From: Clostridiales bacterium
GTDB lineage: Bacteria > Bacillota > Clostridia > Oscillospirales > Butyricicoccaceae
DNA: 37,476 bases
Assembly (NCBI GenBank): GCA_019421385.1
Contig: JAHZFK010000026.1
Location: forward strand, 1-37,476
Direction of reading: 5' to 3'
Numbering within the stretch: position 1 is the first letter of the stretch; each line of letters opens with the position of its first letter. Of this stretch, positions 24,480 to 32,444 are shown one piece after another. Below the pieces are notes generated by a model that did no database searches, was not told the DNA's origin, and saw only the letters and a program-made list of their open reading frames with translations. The translations under genes were made by a program, and so were the position numbers.

Positions 24480-26003
24480 ATGGTTGCACGCGTTTTTTCC
24501 GCCGGTCTGAGCGGAATCGACGGCTATATTGTCACCGTCGAATGCCTGCCCTCGAACGGTCTGCCCCGTCTGGATGTCGTCGGCCTGCCGACTGGTGCGG
24601 TCGCAGAAGCCGGGGAACGGGTACGCGCTGCTGTGAAAGCCTGCTCGTTTGATTGGCCGGTTTCCCGCGTCACCGTCAACCTCGCTCCGGCAGACACCCG
24701 CAAAGCGGGGACGGCTTATGACCTTCCTATATTATTAGCCATTCTCGCGGCAACCGGTCAGATCGACCCGCTGCCACAGGACGCGGTATTTCTGGGCGAG
24801 CTTTCCCTGTCCGGCCTGCTGCGCCCGGTCTGCGGTGCACTTTCCATGGCACTTGCTGCACGGGATGCCGGTTTCCGCACGGTTTATGTGCCAGTGCAAA
24901 ATGCGCAGGAGGCTTCCTATGCCACAGGCATCACGGTTCTTCCGGTCGAAAGCCTACCCGCACTGATTGCGCACCTGTCTGGTCGCGCGCTACTGGCACC
25001 ATGTCCACCGCCCGAGCCGCCTCCTCCACCAGACGATACGCTGGATTTTGCCCATGTGATGGGACAACATGCCGTCAAACGTGCGCTGGAGATCGCTGCA
25101 GCCGGCGGACATAATATCCTGCTTTCCGGACCGCCCGGTTCGGGTAAAAGTATGATGGCCAAGCGATTTGCCACCATTCTGCCACCGTTGTCTGACAATG
25201 CACGTCTGGAAGTCATCCGAGGCTGGTCGGCTGTCGGCCGCGGGCAGGAAGCCGTCGGTCGCGCTGCCCGCCCTTTCCGCGCACCGCACCATACGACTTC
25301 CGCCGCCGCTTTGGCGGGCGGCGCGGGCGTGAGCAACCGCTTGCCCACACCGGGCGAGATTTCGCTGGCGCATCGCGGCGTTCTGTTTCTGGACGAACTG
25401 CCGGAGTTTCACCGCGACGTACTCGAAGCACTGCGCCAGCCGCTTGAGGATGGCACGGTCACGATTTCCCGAGTCGCGGGACAGGTCACCTATCCCGCAC
25501 GCTTTCAGCTCATCGCAGCCATGAACCCTTGCCGCTGCGGCTGGTACGGCACCGACCGCTGCACCTGCTCCAAAGCATCCGTGCAGCAATATCTGCGCCG
25601 TCTGTCCGGCCCGTTGCTTGACCGGATCGACCTGCAAATTGCGGTTCAGCCCGTCGAATACACAGCGCTTGCCGCCCGCGGACAAGCTGCCGAAGAACCT
25701 TCGGAAGCAATCCGTGCCCGCGTCATGGCGGCGCGCGAAATCCAATACCAACGGCAAGGCTTGGATATTTGCAACGCGAACCTTCCCCCTGCCCGCTTAT
25801 CGGACTGCTGTCCGCTGACTGAAGAAGCGTCCAGCATGTTTCGCGCCGCCTTTGAGCGGCTGGGACTGACCGCACGCGCGCATGACCGCGTGCTGCGCAT
25901 GGCACGCACCATTGCCGATCTGGCAGGCAGTGCCACCATCTGCCCGGAGCACCTCGCCGAAGCGCTGCAATATCGCACGCTTGATCGGGTGATCGGCGGT
26001 TAG
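24480..26003 (+). CDS. YifB/ComM-family Mg-chelatase-like AAA+ ATPase
   Basis: 507 aa. The N-terminal ChlI-like domain (about 1-120) begins RVFSAGLSGIDGYIVTVE; the AAA+ domain has Walker A GPPGSGKSMMAKR and Walker B GVLFLDELPEF, with a Cys-rich CRCGWYGTDRCTCS insert typical of YifB; a C-terminal Mg-chelatase domain follows. In Gram-negative bacteria ComM is a branch-migration helicase for natural transformation; its Firmicutes role is less clear. ATG 24480 follows GGGAGGG; the ATG at 24465 precedes that site. Transcription may end at the DnaA-box hairpin directly after the stop. Confidence 0.93.
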   Translation: MVARVFSAGLSGIDGYIVTVECLPSNGLPRLDVVGLPTGAVAEAGERVRAAVKACSFDWPVSRVTVNLAPADTRKAGTAYDLPILLAILAATGQIDPLPQDAVFLGELSLSGLLRPVCGALSMALAARDAGFRTVYVPVQNAQEASYATGITVLPVESLPALIAHLSGRALLAPCPPPEPPPPPDDTLDFAHVMGQHAVKRALEIAAAGGHNILLSGPPGSGKSMMAKRFATILPPLSDNARLEVIRGWSAVGRGQEAVGRAARPFRAPHHTTSAAALAGGAGVSNRLPTPGEISLAHRGVLFLDELPEFHRDVLEALRQPLEDGTVTISRVAGQVTYPARFQLIAAMNPCRCGWYGTDRCTCSKASVQQYLRRLSGPLLDRIDLQIAVQPVEYTALAARGQAAEEPSEAIRARVMAAREIQYQRQGLDICNANLPPARLSDCCPLTEEASSMFRAAFERLGLTARAHDRVLRMARTIADLAGSATICPEHLAEALQYRTLDRVIGG

Positions 26004-26047
26004 CTATCCACATCTTCTGTGGAAAAGCTTGTGGATATTGTGAATAA
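26004..26047. other. Cluster of four DnaA-box-like 9-mers
   Basis: CTATCCACA (26004-26012), TGTGGAAAA (26018-26026), TGTGGATAT (26030-26038) and TGTGAATAA (26039-26047). The last matches the reverse complement of TTATNCACA exactly; each of the others has one mismatch. A run of AT-rich DNA follows (26048-26115). The outer arms TATCCACA (26005-26012) and TGTGGATA (26030-26037) can also pair and might terminate comM transcription. The cluster may be a DnaA-binding control site or origin-related; no dnaA gene is near. Confidence 0.55.
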
Positions 26048-26143
26048 GTTTCTTTTTTACTTATTTTTTACAAAATGCAATCCCGCCATTCTGATTAAAA
26101 TACGTTATATCTATATTCATTCCCCAAGGAGGCCCCATTTGTT

Positions 26144-27340
26144 ATGACACACTCGTTTATTCGCCGCGCCGGCACACTCGCATTGCTCGGCGTGCTGCTC
26201 ACTCCGCAAGCCGGCGCCTTGTCCGGCGTTTCCGCTTGGGCGCAGGAAGGCGTTGCCGCTGCACAGGAAGCCGGACTGATCCCCAGCACATTGGAAACGC
26301 GCAGCGCAACCGGCGCCATCACCCGTGCCGAATTTTGCGGCATTGCGGTCAACGCTTATAAGGCTGTCAGCGGCAAGGCGGTTTTTGCTTCCGGCAAAAA
26401 GCCCTTCCGCGATTGCGATGATCCAAATGTAGTCGCGGCTTATGAGCTTGGCTTGGTCAACGGACGCGGCGACGGCATCTTCGATCCGGATGCCGAGATC
26501 GAACGGCAAGATCTTTGCGTGATGCTGTACAATATTCTGGAGGCCTCCGGCATTGACGCCCCTGTAATTGCAGGCGACGCTTGCATCGAAGATTATCCAG
26601 ATGTGCCCGAAATCAAATCCTATGCTGTCGATGCCATGATTACCATGGTGGACAACACCGTGGTCAACGGCATTTCCGCTGCTGGGGAAACCACCATACT
26701 TGCCCCCAGCGGCACCGCGACCCGCGAGCAGGCGCTCATCATGGCAACCCGCTTCTGCTCTGCCTTTGAAGATGCGTCGACAGAACCATCCGTTACGCCC
26801 GAAGATCCGTGGGATGATCCGGATGTAACACTGCCGCAAACCGACGAGGAAAAGATGGAACTGGTCTATGGTGTAGGCGGCGAGAAATACCAAACCGCCG
26901 AGGAAGCCGAAGCCAACATGGTCGAAATCTCGGTTCCGGTCTGGCGCTTGCAGGCAGACGGCACCAAGACCTCGGGCACGGCTTATTTGCAGGTAAACCG
27001 CAATCTTGCCCCGATCTACGAAGCAGTTTTCGAAGAGATTTATAACGGCGATGAGCAATTCCCGATCAAGGATGTCGGCTGCTACTCTTGGCGTACGGGC
27101 GAGCATTCGCAGGGCACCGCAGTGGACATCAACTGGAATGAGAATATGGAGGCAACCATCAACGAGGACGGTTCCCTGACCCCGACCACCGGTTCCTACT
27201 GGCTGCCGGGTGAAGACCCCTATTCCATCCCCGAAGGCGGCGATGTGTATAACGCGTTCATCAACCACGGTTTCCTGTGGGGCGGCAACGCATGGCGCAG
27301 CAAGCGCGACTACATGCATTTCAGCTATTTCGGCACCTGA
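26144..27340 (+). CDS. SLH-domain D-alanyl-D-alanine carboxypeptidase (VanY, peptidase M15)
   Basis: 398 aa, exported. A signal peptide covers about residues 1-33 (RRAGTLALLGVLL core). Three SLH-like repeats follow (about 35-205; AITRAEFCGIAVNAY, DAEIERQDLCVMLYN, TATREQALIMATRF), which attach proteins to cell-wall polymers. The C-terminal M15 peptidase domain has GEHSQGTAVDIN and DYMHFSY, the zinc ligands of VanY-type carboxypeptidases. It should trim terminal D-Ala from peptidoglycan stems at the cell surface. AAGGAGG precedes ATG 26144. Confidence 0.9.
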   Translation: MTHSFIRRAGTLALLGVLLTPQAGALSGVSAWAQEGVAAAQEAGLIPSTLETRSATGAITRAEFCGIAVNAYKAVSGKAVFASGKKPFRDCDDPNVVAAYELGLVNGRGDGIFDPDAEIERQDLCVMLYNILEASGIDAPVIAGDACIEDYPDVPEIKSYAVDAMITMVDNTVVNGISAAGETTILAPSGTATREQALIMATRFCSAFEDASTEPSVTPEDPWDDPDVTLPQTDEEKMELVYGVGGEKYQTAEEAEANMVEISVPVWRLQADGTKTSGTAYLQVNRNLAPIYEAVFEEIYNGDEQFPIKDVGCYSWRTGEHSQGTAVDINWNENMEATINEDGSLTPTTGSYWLPGEDPYSIPEGGDVYNAFINHGFLWGGNAWRSKRDYMHFSYFGT

Positions 27341-27345
27341 AAACC

Positions 27346-27376
27346 AAAAGGTCCTGCCAGTTTGGCAGGACCTTTT
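27346..27376. terminator. Terminator between convergent genes
   Basis: 14-bp perfect stem (27346-27359 / 27363-27376), 3-base loop, T-run to the right, overlapping the stop codon of the minus-strand MATE gene by one base. Confidence 0.88.
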
Positions 27377-28719
27377 TATGTTTCCATATGCAGCAGCCGC
27401 GCTTTGTTTTTCCAATAATACGCTGCACCAACCAAATCAGCCAGCGCCCAGCCGATCGGCACAGCAACCCAAATTCCGGTCACCCCGATGGACGGCACGG
27501 CGGACAGCACATAAGCGAGCAGCACGCGCGTGCCCAGTGAAATCACCGTCAGCACCACCGACATGCCCGGCCGCTTGACCGCGCGGTAGAAACCGTACAG
27601 CAAAAACAGCAAACCAATGCCGAAATAGCAAGACGCTTCGATACGCAGATAACCAACACCAACCGCCATGATTGCCGTCTCTTCCGGCTGAACAAACAAC
27701 CCCATCAGCGGACGCGCCAGCACACATACTGCCATGCTGATGACCACACAGAACACAAACGCCGTTCCCACTGCGCTTTTGATGCCGCGACGGATGCGTT
27801 CCTCATCCCTTGCCCCGTAATTCTGCGCAATAAACGTGGAAAATGCATTGCCGAAATCCTGCACCGGCATGTAAGCAAAGGAATCGATTTTGACCGCTGC
27901 GGCAAACGCCGCCATGACGGTTTTGCCGAAACTGTTGACCAAGCCCTGCACCATCAGGATACCGAAATTCATGACTGACTGCTGCACACAGGTCAGCACG
28001 GACAAACCGGCGATTTCACGGATGATCTGACGATCCCAGCGCATGTGCCGCCGCTCCACCCGCAGTTCCGGAAACCGCAGCAGGCAGTATGCAGCAATAC
28101 CGATGCCGGAAACAAACTGCGCAATCACCGTCGCAACCGCTGCACCCGTCACCCCCCAACGAAACACCAACACAAATAATAGATCGAGCGCAATGTTGAG
28201 CACCGCAGAGACCGCAAGGAACACCAGCGGCACAACCGAATTGCCGACCGCACGCAGCAGATTTGCGAAAAAGTTATAGAGAAACGTCGCCAATATGCCA
28301 AAAAAGATGTAGAACAGGTATTGACGCATGAGCGGCGCCACCGTATCGGGCGCCTGTAGTACCTTCACGATCCAGTCCAGTCCGACAAACACCAGCGCAT
28401 TCATGATGAGCGCAACAACGCCAATCAACAGAAACGACAGGAATAAACTATTTTTCAGCCGCTCCATATCCCGTTTGCCAAACTGCATGGCAAAAAATGC
28501 GCTGCTGCCCATGCACAACCCCAACAGGATCGAAGTCAAAAACACCATCAGCGTATAAGCGGAGCCAACCGCTGCCAACGCATCCGCTCCCAAAAACCGA
28601 CCCACGATCAATGTATCTGCTACATTATATAGCTGCTGCAGCAGATTACCGATCATCAGTGGCAGCGCAAACAACAACAGCCGCCGAGTAATGCTTCCTT
28701 TGGTCAAATCCAGCGACAC
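27376..28719 (-). CDS. MATE family efflux transporter
   Basis: 447 aa with about twelve hydrophobic helices in two halves. Typical features: LFALPLMIGNLLQQLYNVADTLIVG at the N-terminus, AVGSAYTLMVFL, and the repeat-half equivalent PVQDFGNAFSTFIAQNYGA. By family it exports drugs or metabolites using a Na+ or H+ gradient. Start is GTG 28719 with AAGGGG about nine bases upstream; an ATG ten bases earlier is out of frame. Confidence 0.93.
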   Translation of the reverse strand: MSLDLTKGSITRRLLLFALPLMIGNLLQQLYNVADTLIVGRFLGADALAAVGSAYTLMVFLTSILLGLCMGSSAFFAMQFGKRDMERLKNSLFLSFLLIGVVALIMNALVFVGLDWIVKVLQAPDTVAPLMRQYLFYIFFGILATFLYNFFANLLRAVGNSVVPLVFLAVSAVLNIALDLLFVLVFRWGVTGAAVATVIAQFVSGIGIAAYCLLRFPELRVERRHMRWDRQIIREIAGLSVLTCVQQSVMNFGILMVQGLVNSFGKTVMAAFAAAVKIDSFAYMPVQDFGNAFSTFIAQNYGARDEERIRRGIKSAVGTAFVFCVVISMAVCVLARPLMGLFVQPEETAIMAVGVGYLRIEASCYFGIGLLFLLYGFYRAVKRPGMSVVLTVISLGTRVLLAYVLSAVPSIGVTGIWVAVPIGWALADLVGAAYYWKNKARLLHMET

Positions 28720-28746
28720 AGTACCATTCCCCTTCCCACTTCGATT

Positions 28747-28775
28747 ATCCTAACAGAATCAAACCGAAGCGTCAA
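28747..28775 (-). promoter_or_regulatory. Promoter of the MATE gene
   Basis: Minus strand: TTGACG (28770-28775), 17 bases, TAGGAT (28747-28752), ending 28 bases before the GTG start. Confidence 0.6.
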
Positions 28776-28829
28776 CCGCACCAGTGCTCTGTCCTACTCT
28801 CCTTACATTGCAATACGTGTGTATAAAAA

Positions 28830-28859
28830 ATGCCCGAAACGGTTTTCCGTTTCGGGCAT
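28830..28859 (-). terminator. Second terminator downstream of the 30-aa gene
   Basis: 13-bp perfect stem (28830-28842 / 28847-28859), four-base loop, followed on the minus strand by a T-run. It lies 70 bases beyond another minus-strand terminator. The 70-base piece between them holds no convincing gene. Confidence 0.75.
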
Positions 28860-28928
28860 CACCCTTCTGCGAGACATTTTTTCATATTTAGAATGGATCT
28901 CCCTTTTTTATTTCCCTGGGAATAAATA

Positions 28929-28978
28929 TAAAAAAACCACGCGGCCGCATCCCCTTCCAGCATGCGCTCCCTGCGTGG
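28929..28978 (-). terminator. Terminator of the 30-aa gene
   Basis: Minus-strand stem CCACGC...GCGTGG (28973-28978 / 28937-28942) with a further internal CGCAT/ATGCG pairing, followed by eight T residues. Confidence 0.75.
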
Positions 28979-28995
28979 ACATATCCGTAAGCGTT

Positions 28996-29088
28996 TTACT
29001 TATCGCTATGCGTCTCATGCTCATCACCGAAAATCAGATCGTCGATATCCGGGCGGTCGGGCTGCTGGGGGATTCTAAGATGTCTCAT
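28996..29088 (-). CDS. 30-aa acidic small protein with its own promoter and terminator
   Basis: The frame reads MRHLRIPQQPDRPDIDDLIF and ends GDEHETHSDK. The ATG is preceded by AAAGGAGGTG at ideal distance, one of the strongest ribosome sites in the window; a sigma-A promoter (TTGCAT-16-TATAAT) lies upstream and a terminator starts 17 bases after the stop. All parts of a self-standing gene are therefore present. It has no hydrophobic segment or signal peptide. Function unknown; a regulatory leader peptide or toxin-like role cannot be told apart from sequence. Confidence 0.6.
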   Translation of the reverse strand: MRHLRIPQQPDRPDIDDLIFGDEHETHSDK

Positions 29089-29124
29089 GCTTTCTGCACC
29101 TCCTTTATATACTCTCTTTGTATC

Positions 29125-29152
29125 ATTATATCATCTTACGCAAGAAATGCAA
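29125..29152 (-). promoter_or_regulatory. Promoter of the 30-aa gene
   Basis: Minus strand: TTGCAT (29147-29152), 16 bases, TATAAT (29125-29130). Confidence 0.7.
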
Positions 29153-29168
29153 ATAAAATTCCTGTAAA

Positions 29169-29184
29169 GTTACACAAATGTAAC
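29169..29184. promoter_or_regulatory. Inverted repeat upstream of the 30-aa gene promoter
   Basis: GTTACA-CAAA-TGTAAC, a perfect 6-4-6 inverted repeat, 17 bases upstream of the -35 box. The position would suit an activator. Confidence 0.4.
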
Positions 29185-29247
29185 AAATTATTTACCAGCC
29201 GCTTAGGCGGGCACCGGGATCAACCAATTTTTGGGTATAATAATACC

Positions 29248-29438
29248 CCGCCCTGCCGATGCAGCCCAATTAGTAACCTGCACGACTCATGCAGGTGGGT
29301 TTTCTGTTTGGCATGTCTGCGCTTCCAACGTCCGTGTATACCCGGGAGGCCTGCTGCTCGATGCCAAAACTTTCCGAAATCCCGTACTAAAAATGTGGGT
29401 TAAAAAAGGGCTGCTGTCGCACAGGGCAGGGATTTGAC
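29248..29438 (+). ncRNA. Putative rod-shaped small RNA, 6S-like
   Basis: About 190 bases without a supported gene that can fold end to end. CCCTGCC (29251-29257) pairs with GGCAGGG (29425-29431); GCAGCCC (29261-29267) with GGGCTGC (29408-29414); TTTGGCAT (29307-29314) with ATGCCAAA (29361-29368). The unpaired middle (about 39 bases on each side) makes a central bubble, with a local hairpin ACCTGCA/TGCAGGT in the 5' side. Length, closing stem and bubble match 6S RNA, which binds RNA polymerase. A TATAAT at 29236-29241 is correctly placed for a start at 29248, but no good -35 box is seen. Identity is a hypothesis. Confidence 0.4.
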
Positions 29439-29465
29439 TGATCCGTGCCGTCTGTGGTGGTGATC

Positions 29466-29741
29466 TTATTCTTCCTCTTCCGCCTCGGCGCGTTCCATTA
29501 CAATATTAAATACTGCATCCGCGATCTCGTCATCCTCAACCGCTTCCAGCATTTCCTCGCCGTCTTCCTCTACGATCTGCATGATAACAACCTCTGCATC
29601 TTCCTCAACGGAAAGCTCCGCCGGGATAAAGGCCAGATAGGTTGTTCCCTGATATTCCACGGTGTCGATGTGCTCAAACTCAACTTCGTTGCCGTCCTCA
29701 TCAATCAGCGTGACAAAATCGTTGCCGTATTCCTCGCTCAC
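29466..29741 (-). CDS. DUF1292 family protein (YrzB-like)
   Basis: 91 aa, very acidic: YGNDFVTLIDEDGNEVEFEH then YQGTTYLAFIPAE, the DUF1292 pattern, ending in a run of Glu. In many Firmicutes this gene follows alaS-ireB-ruvX, but here it is alone. Start is GTG 29741, with AAGGAGGTG upstream. Function unknown. Confidence 0.85.
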   Translation of the reverse strand: MSEEYGNDFVTLIDEDGNEVEFEHIDTVEYQGTTYLAFIPAELSVEEDAEVVIMQIVEEDGEEMLEAVEDDEIADAVFNIVMERAEAEEEE

Positions 29742-29801
29742 GATCCGGCACCTCCTTATGGTTCAAATTCAGGCTGTGCGGAGAATCCTTCTCCTGCTTT
29801 A

Positions 29802-29830
29802 AGCATAACAAATCGAGTCCTTTTTGTAAA
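29802..29830 (-). promoter_or_regulatory. Promoter of the DUF1292 gene
   Basis: Minus strand: TTTACA (29825-29830), 17 bases, TATGCT (29802-29807). Confidence 0.6.
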
Positions 29831-29911
29831 GCCCCATTCTGGAGCACCGTACTGTCATAGTATGCTGCCTGTGCGAAATATCATACCAGTTAAAATAACC
29901 GAAATAAAGCC

Positions 29912-29940
29912 TTGACTTTACCTTTCATTTCTGATATAGT
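29912..29940 (+). promoter_or_regulatory. Promoter of infC-rpmI-rplT
   Basis: TTGACT (29912-29917), 17 bases, TATAGT (29935-29940). Gives a leader of about 170 bases before infC. Confidence 0.8.
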
Positions 29941-29946
29941 ATTTCA

Positions 29947-30118
29947 GGTAACAAGGAAGAAGGCAATGTCCTCACCCGCAGCGTTTTCAGCAAACGGGTC
30001 AATAAAGCAAAAAATCCGTTGGGTACGGGTTTGCGTTTTATGCATGGAGGACGGTCGCTTTCGATCGGTCCTTTTTCTTTTTTGTCTTAACCCATTTATC
30101 GTTTGGAGGTGCTTACCA
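29947..30118 (+). promoter_or_regulatory. Leader of the infC operon with attenuator (L20-type leader)
   Basis: The leader ends in a terminator hairpin: GGAC (30049-30052) with GTCC (30068-30071) and GGTCG (30053-30057) with CGATC (30062-30066), then T5-C-T7 (30072-30084). Upstream parts can pair with each other (ACCCG near 29974 and CGGGT near 29995). In Bacillus, L20 protein binds such a leader and stops transcription ahead of infC; the same is inferred here. Confidence 0.7.
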
Positions 30119-30637
<519 letters not shown>

Positions 30638-30681
30638 ACTAAAACGCGCCTAGCGCGCAAATTCAGAGAGGAGCAAACCTT

Positions 30682-30885
30682 ATGCCTAAGATCAAAACGC
30701 ACAGCGGTGCAAAGAAGAGATTCTCCGTAACCAAGAACGGCAAGTTCAAGCGCGGCCATGTTGGCAAGCGTCACCTGCTCAACGGCCATGGTAAGACGAC
30801 CAAGCTCAAGCGTCACCTCCGCAAGGAAGGCTTCGCGGATTCCACGAACGTAGCGCAGCTCAAGCGTCTGCTGCCGTATAAGTAA
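30682..30885 (+). CDS. rpmI: Large ribosomal subunit protein bL35
   Basis: 67 aa, very basic, starting PKIKTHSGAKKRFSVTKNGK and containing RGHVGKRHLLN, the bL35 signature. GAGAGGAG precedes the ATG. Lies 44 bases after infC and 33 before rplT. Confidence 0.97.
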   Translation: MPKIKTHSGAKKRFSVTKNGKFKRGHVGKRHLLNGHGKTTKLKRHLRKEGFADSTNVAQLKRLLPYK

Positions 30886-30918
30886 GTAACAACATCTTTC
30901 ATATAGGAGGCAATTACA

Positions 30919-31272
30919 ATGGCAAGAGTTAAGGGCGCAATGATGACGCGCAAAAGAAGAAAGAAGATCCTCAAGCGTGCAAAGGGCTACTGGGGTGCCA
31001 AGTCTACCCACTACCGTGTAGCCAACCAGGCGGTTATGAAGAGCCTGAAGTACGCGTATATTGGCCGTAAGCACAAGAAGCGCGACTTCCGCCGTCTGTG
31101 GATCACCCGTATTTCGGCTGCTGCTAAGTCCTGCGACATGAACTACAGCCGCTTCATGAACGGTCTGAAGAAGGCTGGCATCGACCTGAACCGCAAGATG
31201 CTCGCGGATCTGGCTGTCAACGACAAGGCTGCTTTCGCAGCGCTCGCTGAGAAGGCTAAGGCTGCGCTTTAA
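30919..31272 (+). CDS. rplT: Large ribosomal subunit protein bL20
   Basis: 117 aa, with ARVKGAMMTRKRRKKILKRA, then GYWGAKSTHYRVANQAVMKS and DFRRLWITRI, all typical of bL20, an early 23S rRNA-binding assembly protein. In Firmicutes it also represses this operon through the leader. AGGAGG precedes the ATG. Last gene of the operon. Confidence 0.98.
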   Translation: MARVKGAMMTRKRRKKILKRAKGYWGAKSTHYRVANQAVMKSLKYAYIGRKHKKRDFRRLWITRISAAAKSCDMNYSRFMNGLKKAGIDLNRKMLADLAVNDKAAFAALAEKAKAAL

Positions 31273-31286
31273 TCTTTCGATCTTAC

Positions 31287-31311
31287 ACCCTGCTGCATTT
31301 TGCAGCAGGGT
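31287..31311 (+). terminator. Terminator of the infC operon
   Basis: 11-bp perfect stem (31287-31297 / 31301-31311), TTT loop, then CTTTTT. Confidence 0.92.
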
Positions 31312-31352
31312 CTTTTTATTGCCGTCTTCCACAAACCCGACTTCGCTTTTTC

Positions 31353-31381
31353 TTGCCCTGCTGATAAAATTGCGCTATAAT
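31353..31381 (+). promoter_or_regulatory. Promoter of the phosphoribosyltransferase-like gene
   Basis: TTGCCC (31353-31358), 17 bases, TATAAT (31376-31381). Confidence 0.7.
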
Positions 31382-31422
31382 AAGCTTGTGATTTTACAAC
31401 GGACAAAGAAAGGTGGTTTTTT

Positions 31423-32061
31423 ATGCAGCAGCCGATCCGTATCATTTCCCGTTCCAACAAGCGTCTGTATGCAGATGCGATCCCGGGTCATTTCGCAACC
31501 AACCATTCCCATATCAATTACTATGTCGACATGTCCGAAATCAAGCACAATATGGCCATGGCACTCGAAGCTGCGCGCAGCATCGCGTTCCACTTTTCCT
31601 CCATCAGCGTGGACACCTTACTCTGCCTCGAGGGCACAGAGTACATCGGCGCGTATATCGCCAAGGAACTTGCCAACTCCGGTATCGGCAGCCTGAACAC
31701 CAACAAAACCATTTATCTGGTCGAGCCGGACAGCAATGTCAACGGTCAGTTTATGTTTGCGGACAACCTGCGTCCCATGATCGAACACAGAAACGTGCTG
31801 GTGCTGGTCAATACCGCTTCCACTGGTCAGACCCTTTCGCAAACACGCGAGTGCATTGAATATTACGGCGGCCGTGTCGCCGGATATTCGGCGCTGTTCT
31901 CCAACATTTCCGAACTGGACGGCAAGCCGGTTTTCAGCCTGTTCTCTGGTGCGGATTTCCCGCATTATCACAACTTCGTGCGCGGCAAAAATTGTCCTGC
32001 CTGCGCGGCCGGCGTACCGCTGGACGCCATCGTCACTCCGCGTGGGTATACCAAACTGTAA
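31423..32061 (+). CDS. Phosphoribosyltransferase-like protein
   Basis: 212 aa. The layout resembles orotate-type phosphoribosyltransferases: CLEGTEYIGAYIAKEL is the likely pyrophosphate loop, and VLVLVNTASTGQTLSQT sits where the PRPP motif is expected. The two acidic residues usual in that motif (as in VVDDVxTTG) read Asn-Thr, so PRPP chemistry is doubtful. A C-terminal CPAC pair may bind metal. Monocistronic, with its own promoter and terminator. Related clostridial proteins are commonly labelled orotate phosphoribosyltransferase; I would not infer pyrimidine synthesis from that. Confidence 0.6.
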   Translation: MQQPIRIISRSNKRLYADAIPGHFATNHSHINYYVDMSEIKHNMAMALEAARSIAFHFSSISVDTLLCLEGTEYIGAYIAKELANSGIGSLNTNKTIYLVEPDSNVNGQFMFADNLRPMIEHRNVLVLVNTASTGQTLSQTRECIEYYGGRVAGYSALFSNISELDGKPVFSLFSGADFPHYHNFVRGKNCPACAAGVPLDAIVTPRGYTKL

Positions 32062-32063
32062 TA

Positions 32064-32095
32064 AAAAACCGGAAGGCTTCAGCCTTCCGGTTTTT
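32064..32095. terminator. Terminator between convergent genes
   Basis: Stem 32064-32078 / 32081-32095 (the innermost bases form the loop), A-run left, T-run right. Its right half overlaps the 3' end of the DUF134 gene. Confidence 0.85.
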
Positions 32096-32441
32096 GTTTT
32101 GCACAGCTATGATGTCCGCAGCAGCCATGCCGCATACAGTGCGCGCGTTTTTCGCACACCTCAACATCACCGCCTTCGATACGCAGCAGCTTACCGTTTA
32201 CCACACAGTCCGCCAGCTTACGCCGCGCTGTATTGTAAATCGACTGCACCGTTGTGCGTGCGACCCCCATCCGGACGGCCGCCTGCTCCTGCTGCAATCC
32301 CTCCAGATCAATCAGACGGATGACCTCATATTCATCCAGCCCCATCGTGATCGGTTCACCGGCACACCTCATGCCGTGCGGGCCAAATTCCCGACAAGCT
32401 GGCAAGCCGCACACACGGCGGCATTTTTTCGGTCTGGGCAT
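32079..32441 (-). CDS. DUF134 family DNA-binding protein
   Basis: 120 aa. RPKKCRRVCGLPACREFGP is the Cys-rich DUF134 start; MGLDEYEVIRLIDLEGLQQE and the helix-turn-helix AAVRMGVARTTVQSIYNTAR resemble sigma region 4. The C-terminus has further Cys/His (CMRHGCCGHHSC), suggesting metal sensing. Three bases separate it from the NifX-like gene, so both are co-transcribed; it may be the regulator of that unit. Confidence 0.87.
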   Translation of the reverse strand: MPRPKKCRRVCGLPACREFGPHGMRCAGEPITMGLDEYEVIRLIDLEGLQQEQAAVRMGVARTTVQSIYNTARRKLADCVVNGKLLRIEGGDVEVCEKRAHCMRHGCCGHHSCAKQKPEG

Positions 32442-32444
32442 CGC

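Noticed and set aside
28819..29403. 194-codon plus-strand frame starting at GTG 28819.
   Set aside because: It crosses two terminators, the 30-aa gene and its promoter on the other strand, and the candidate RNA; no ribosome site and no recognisable protein.
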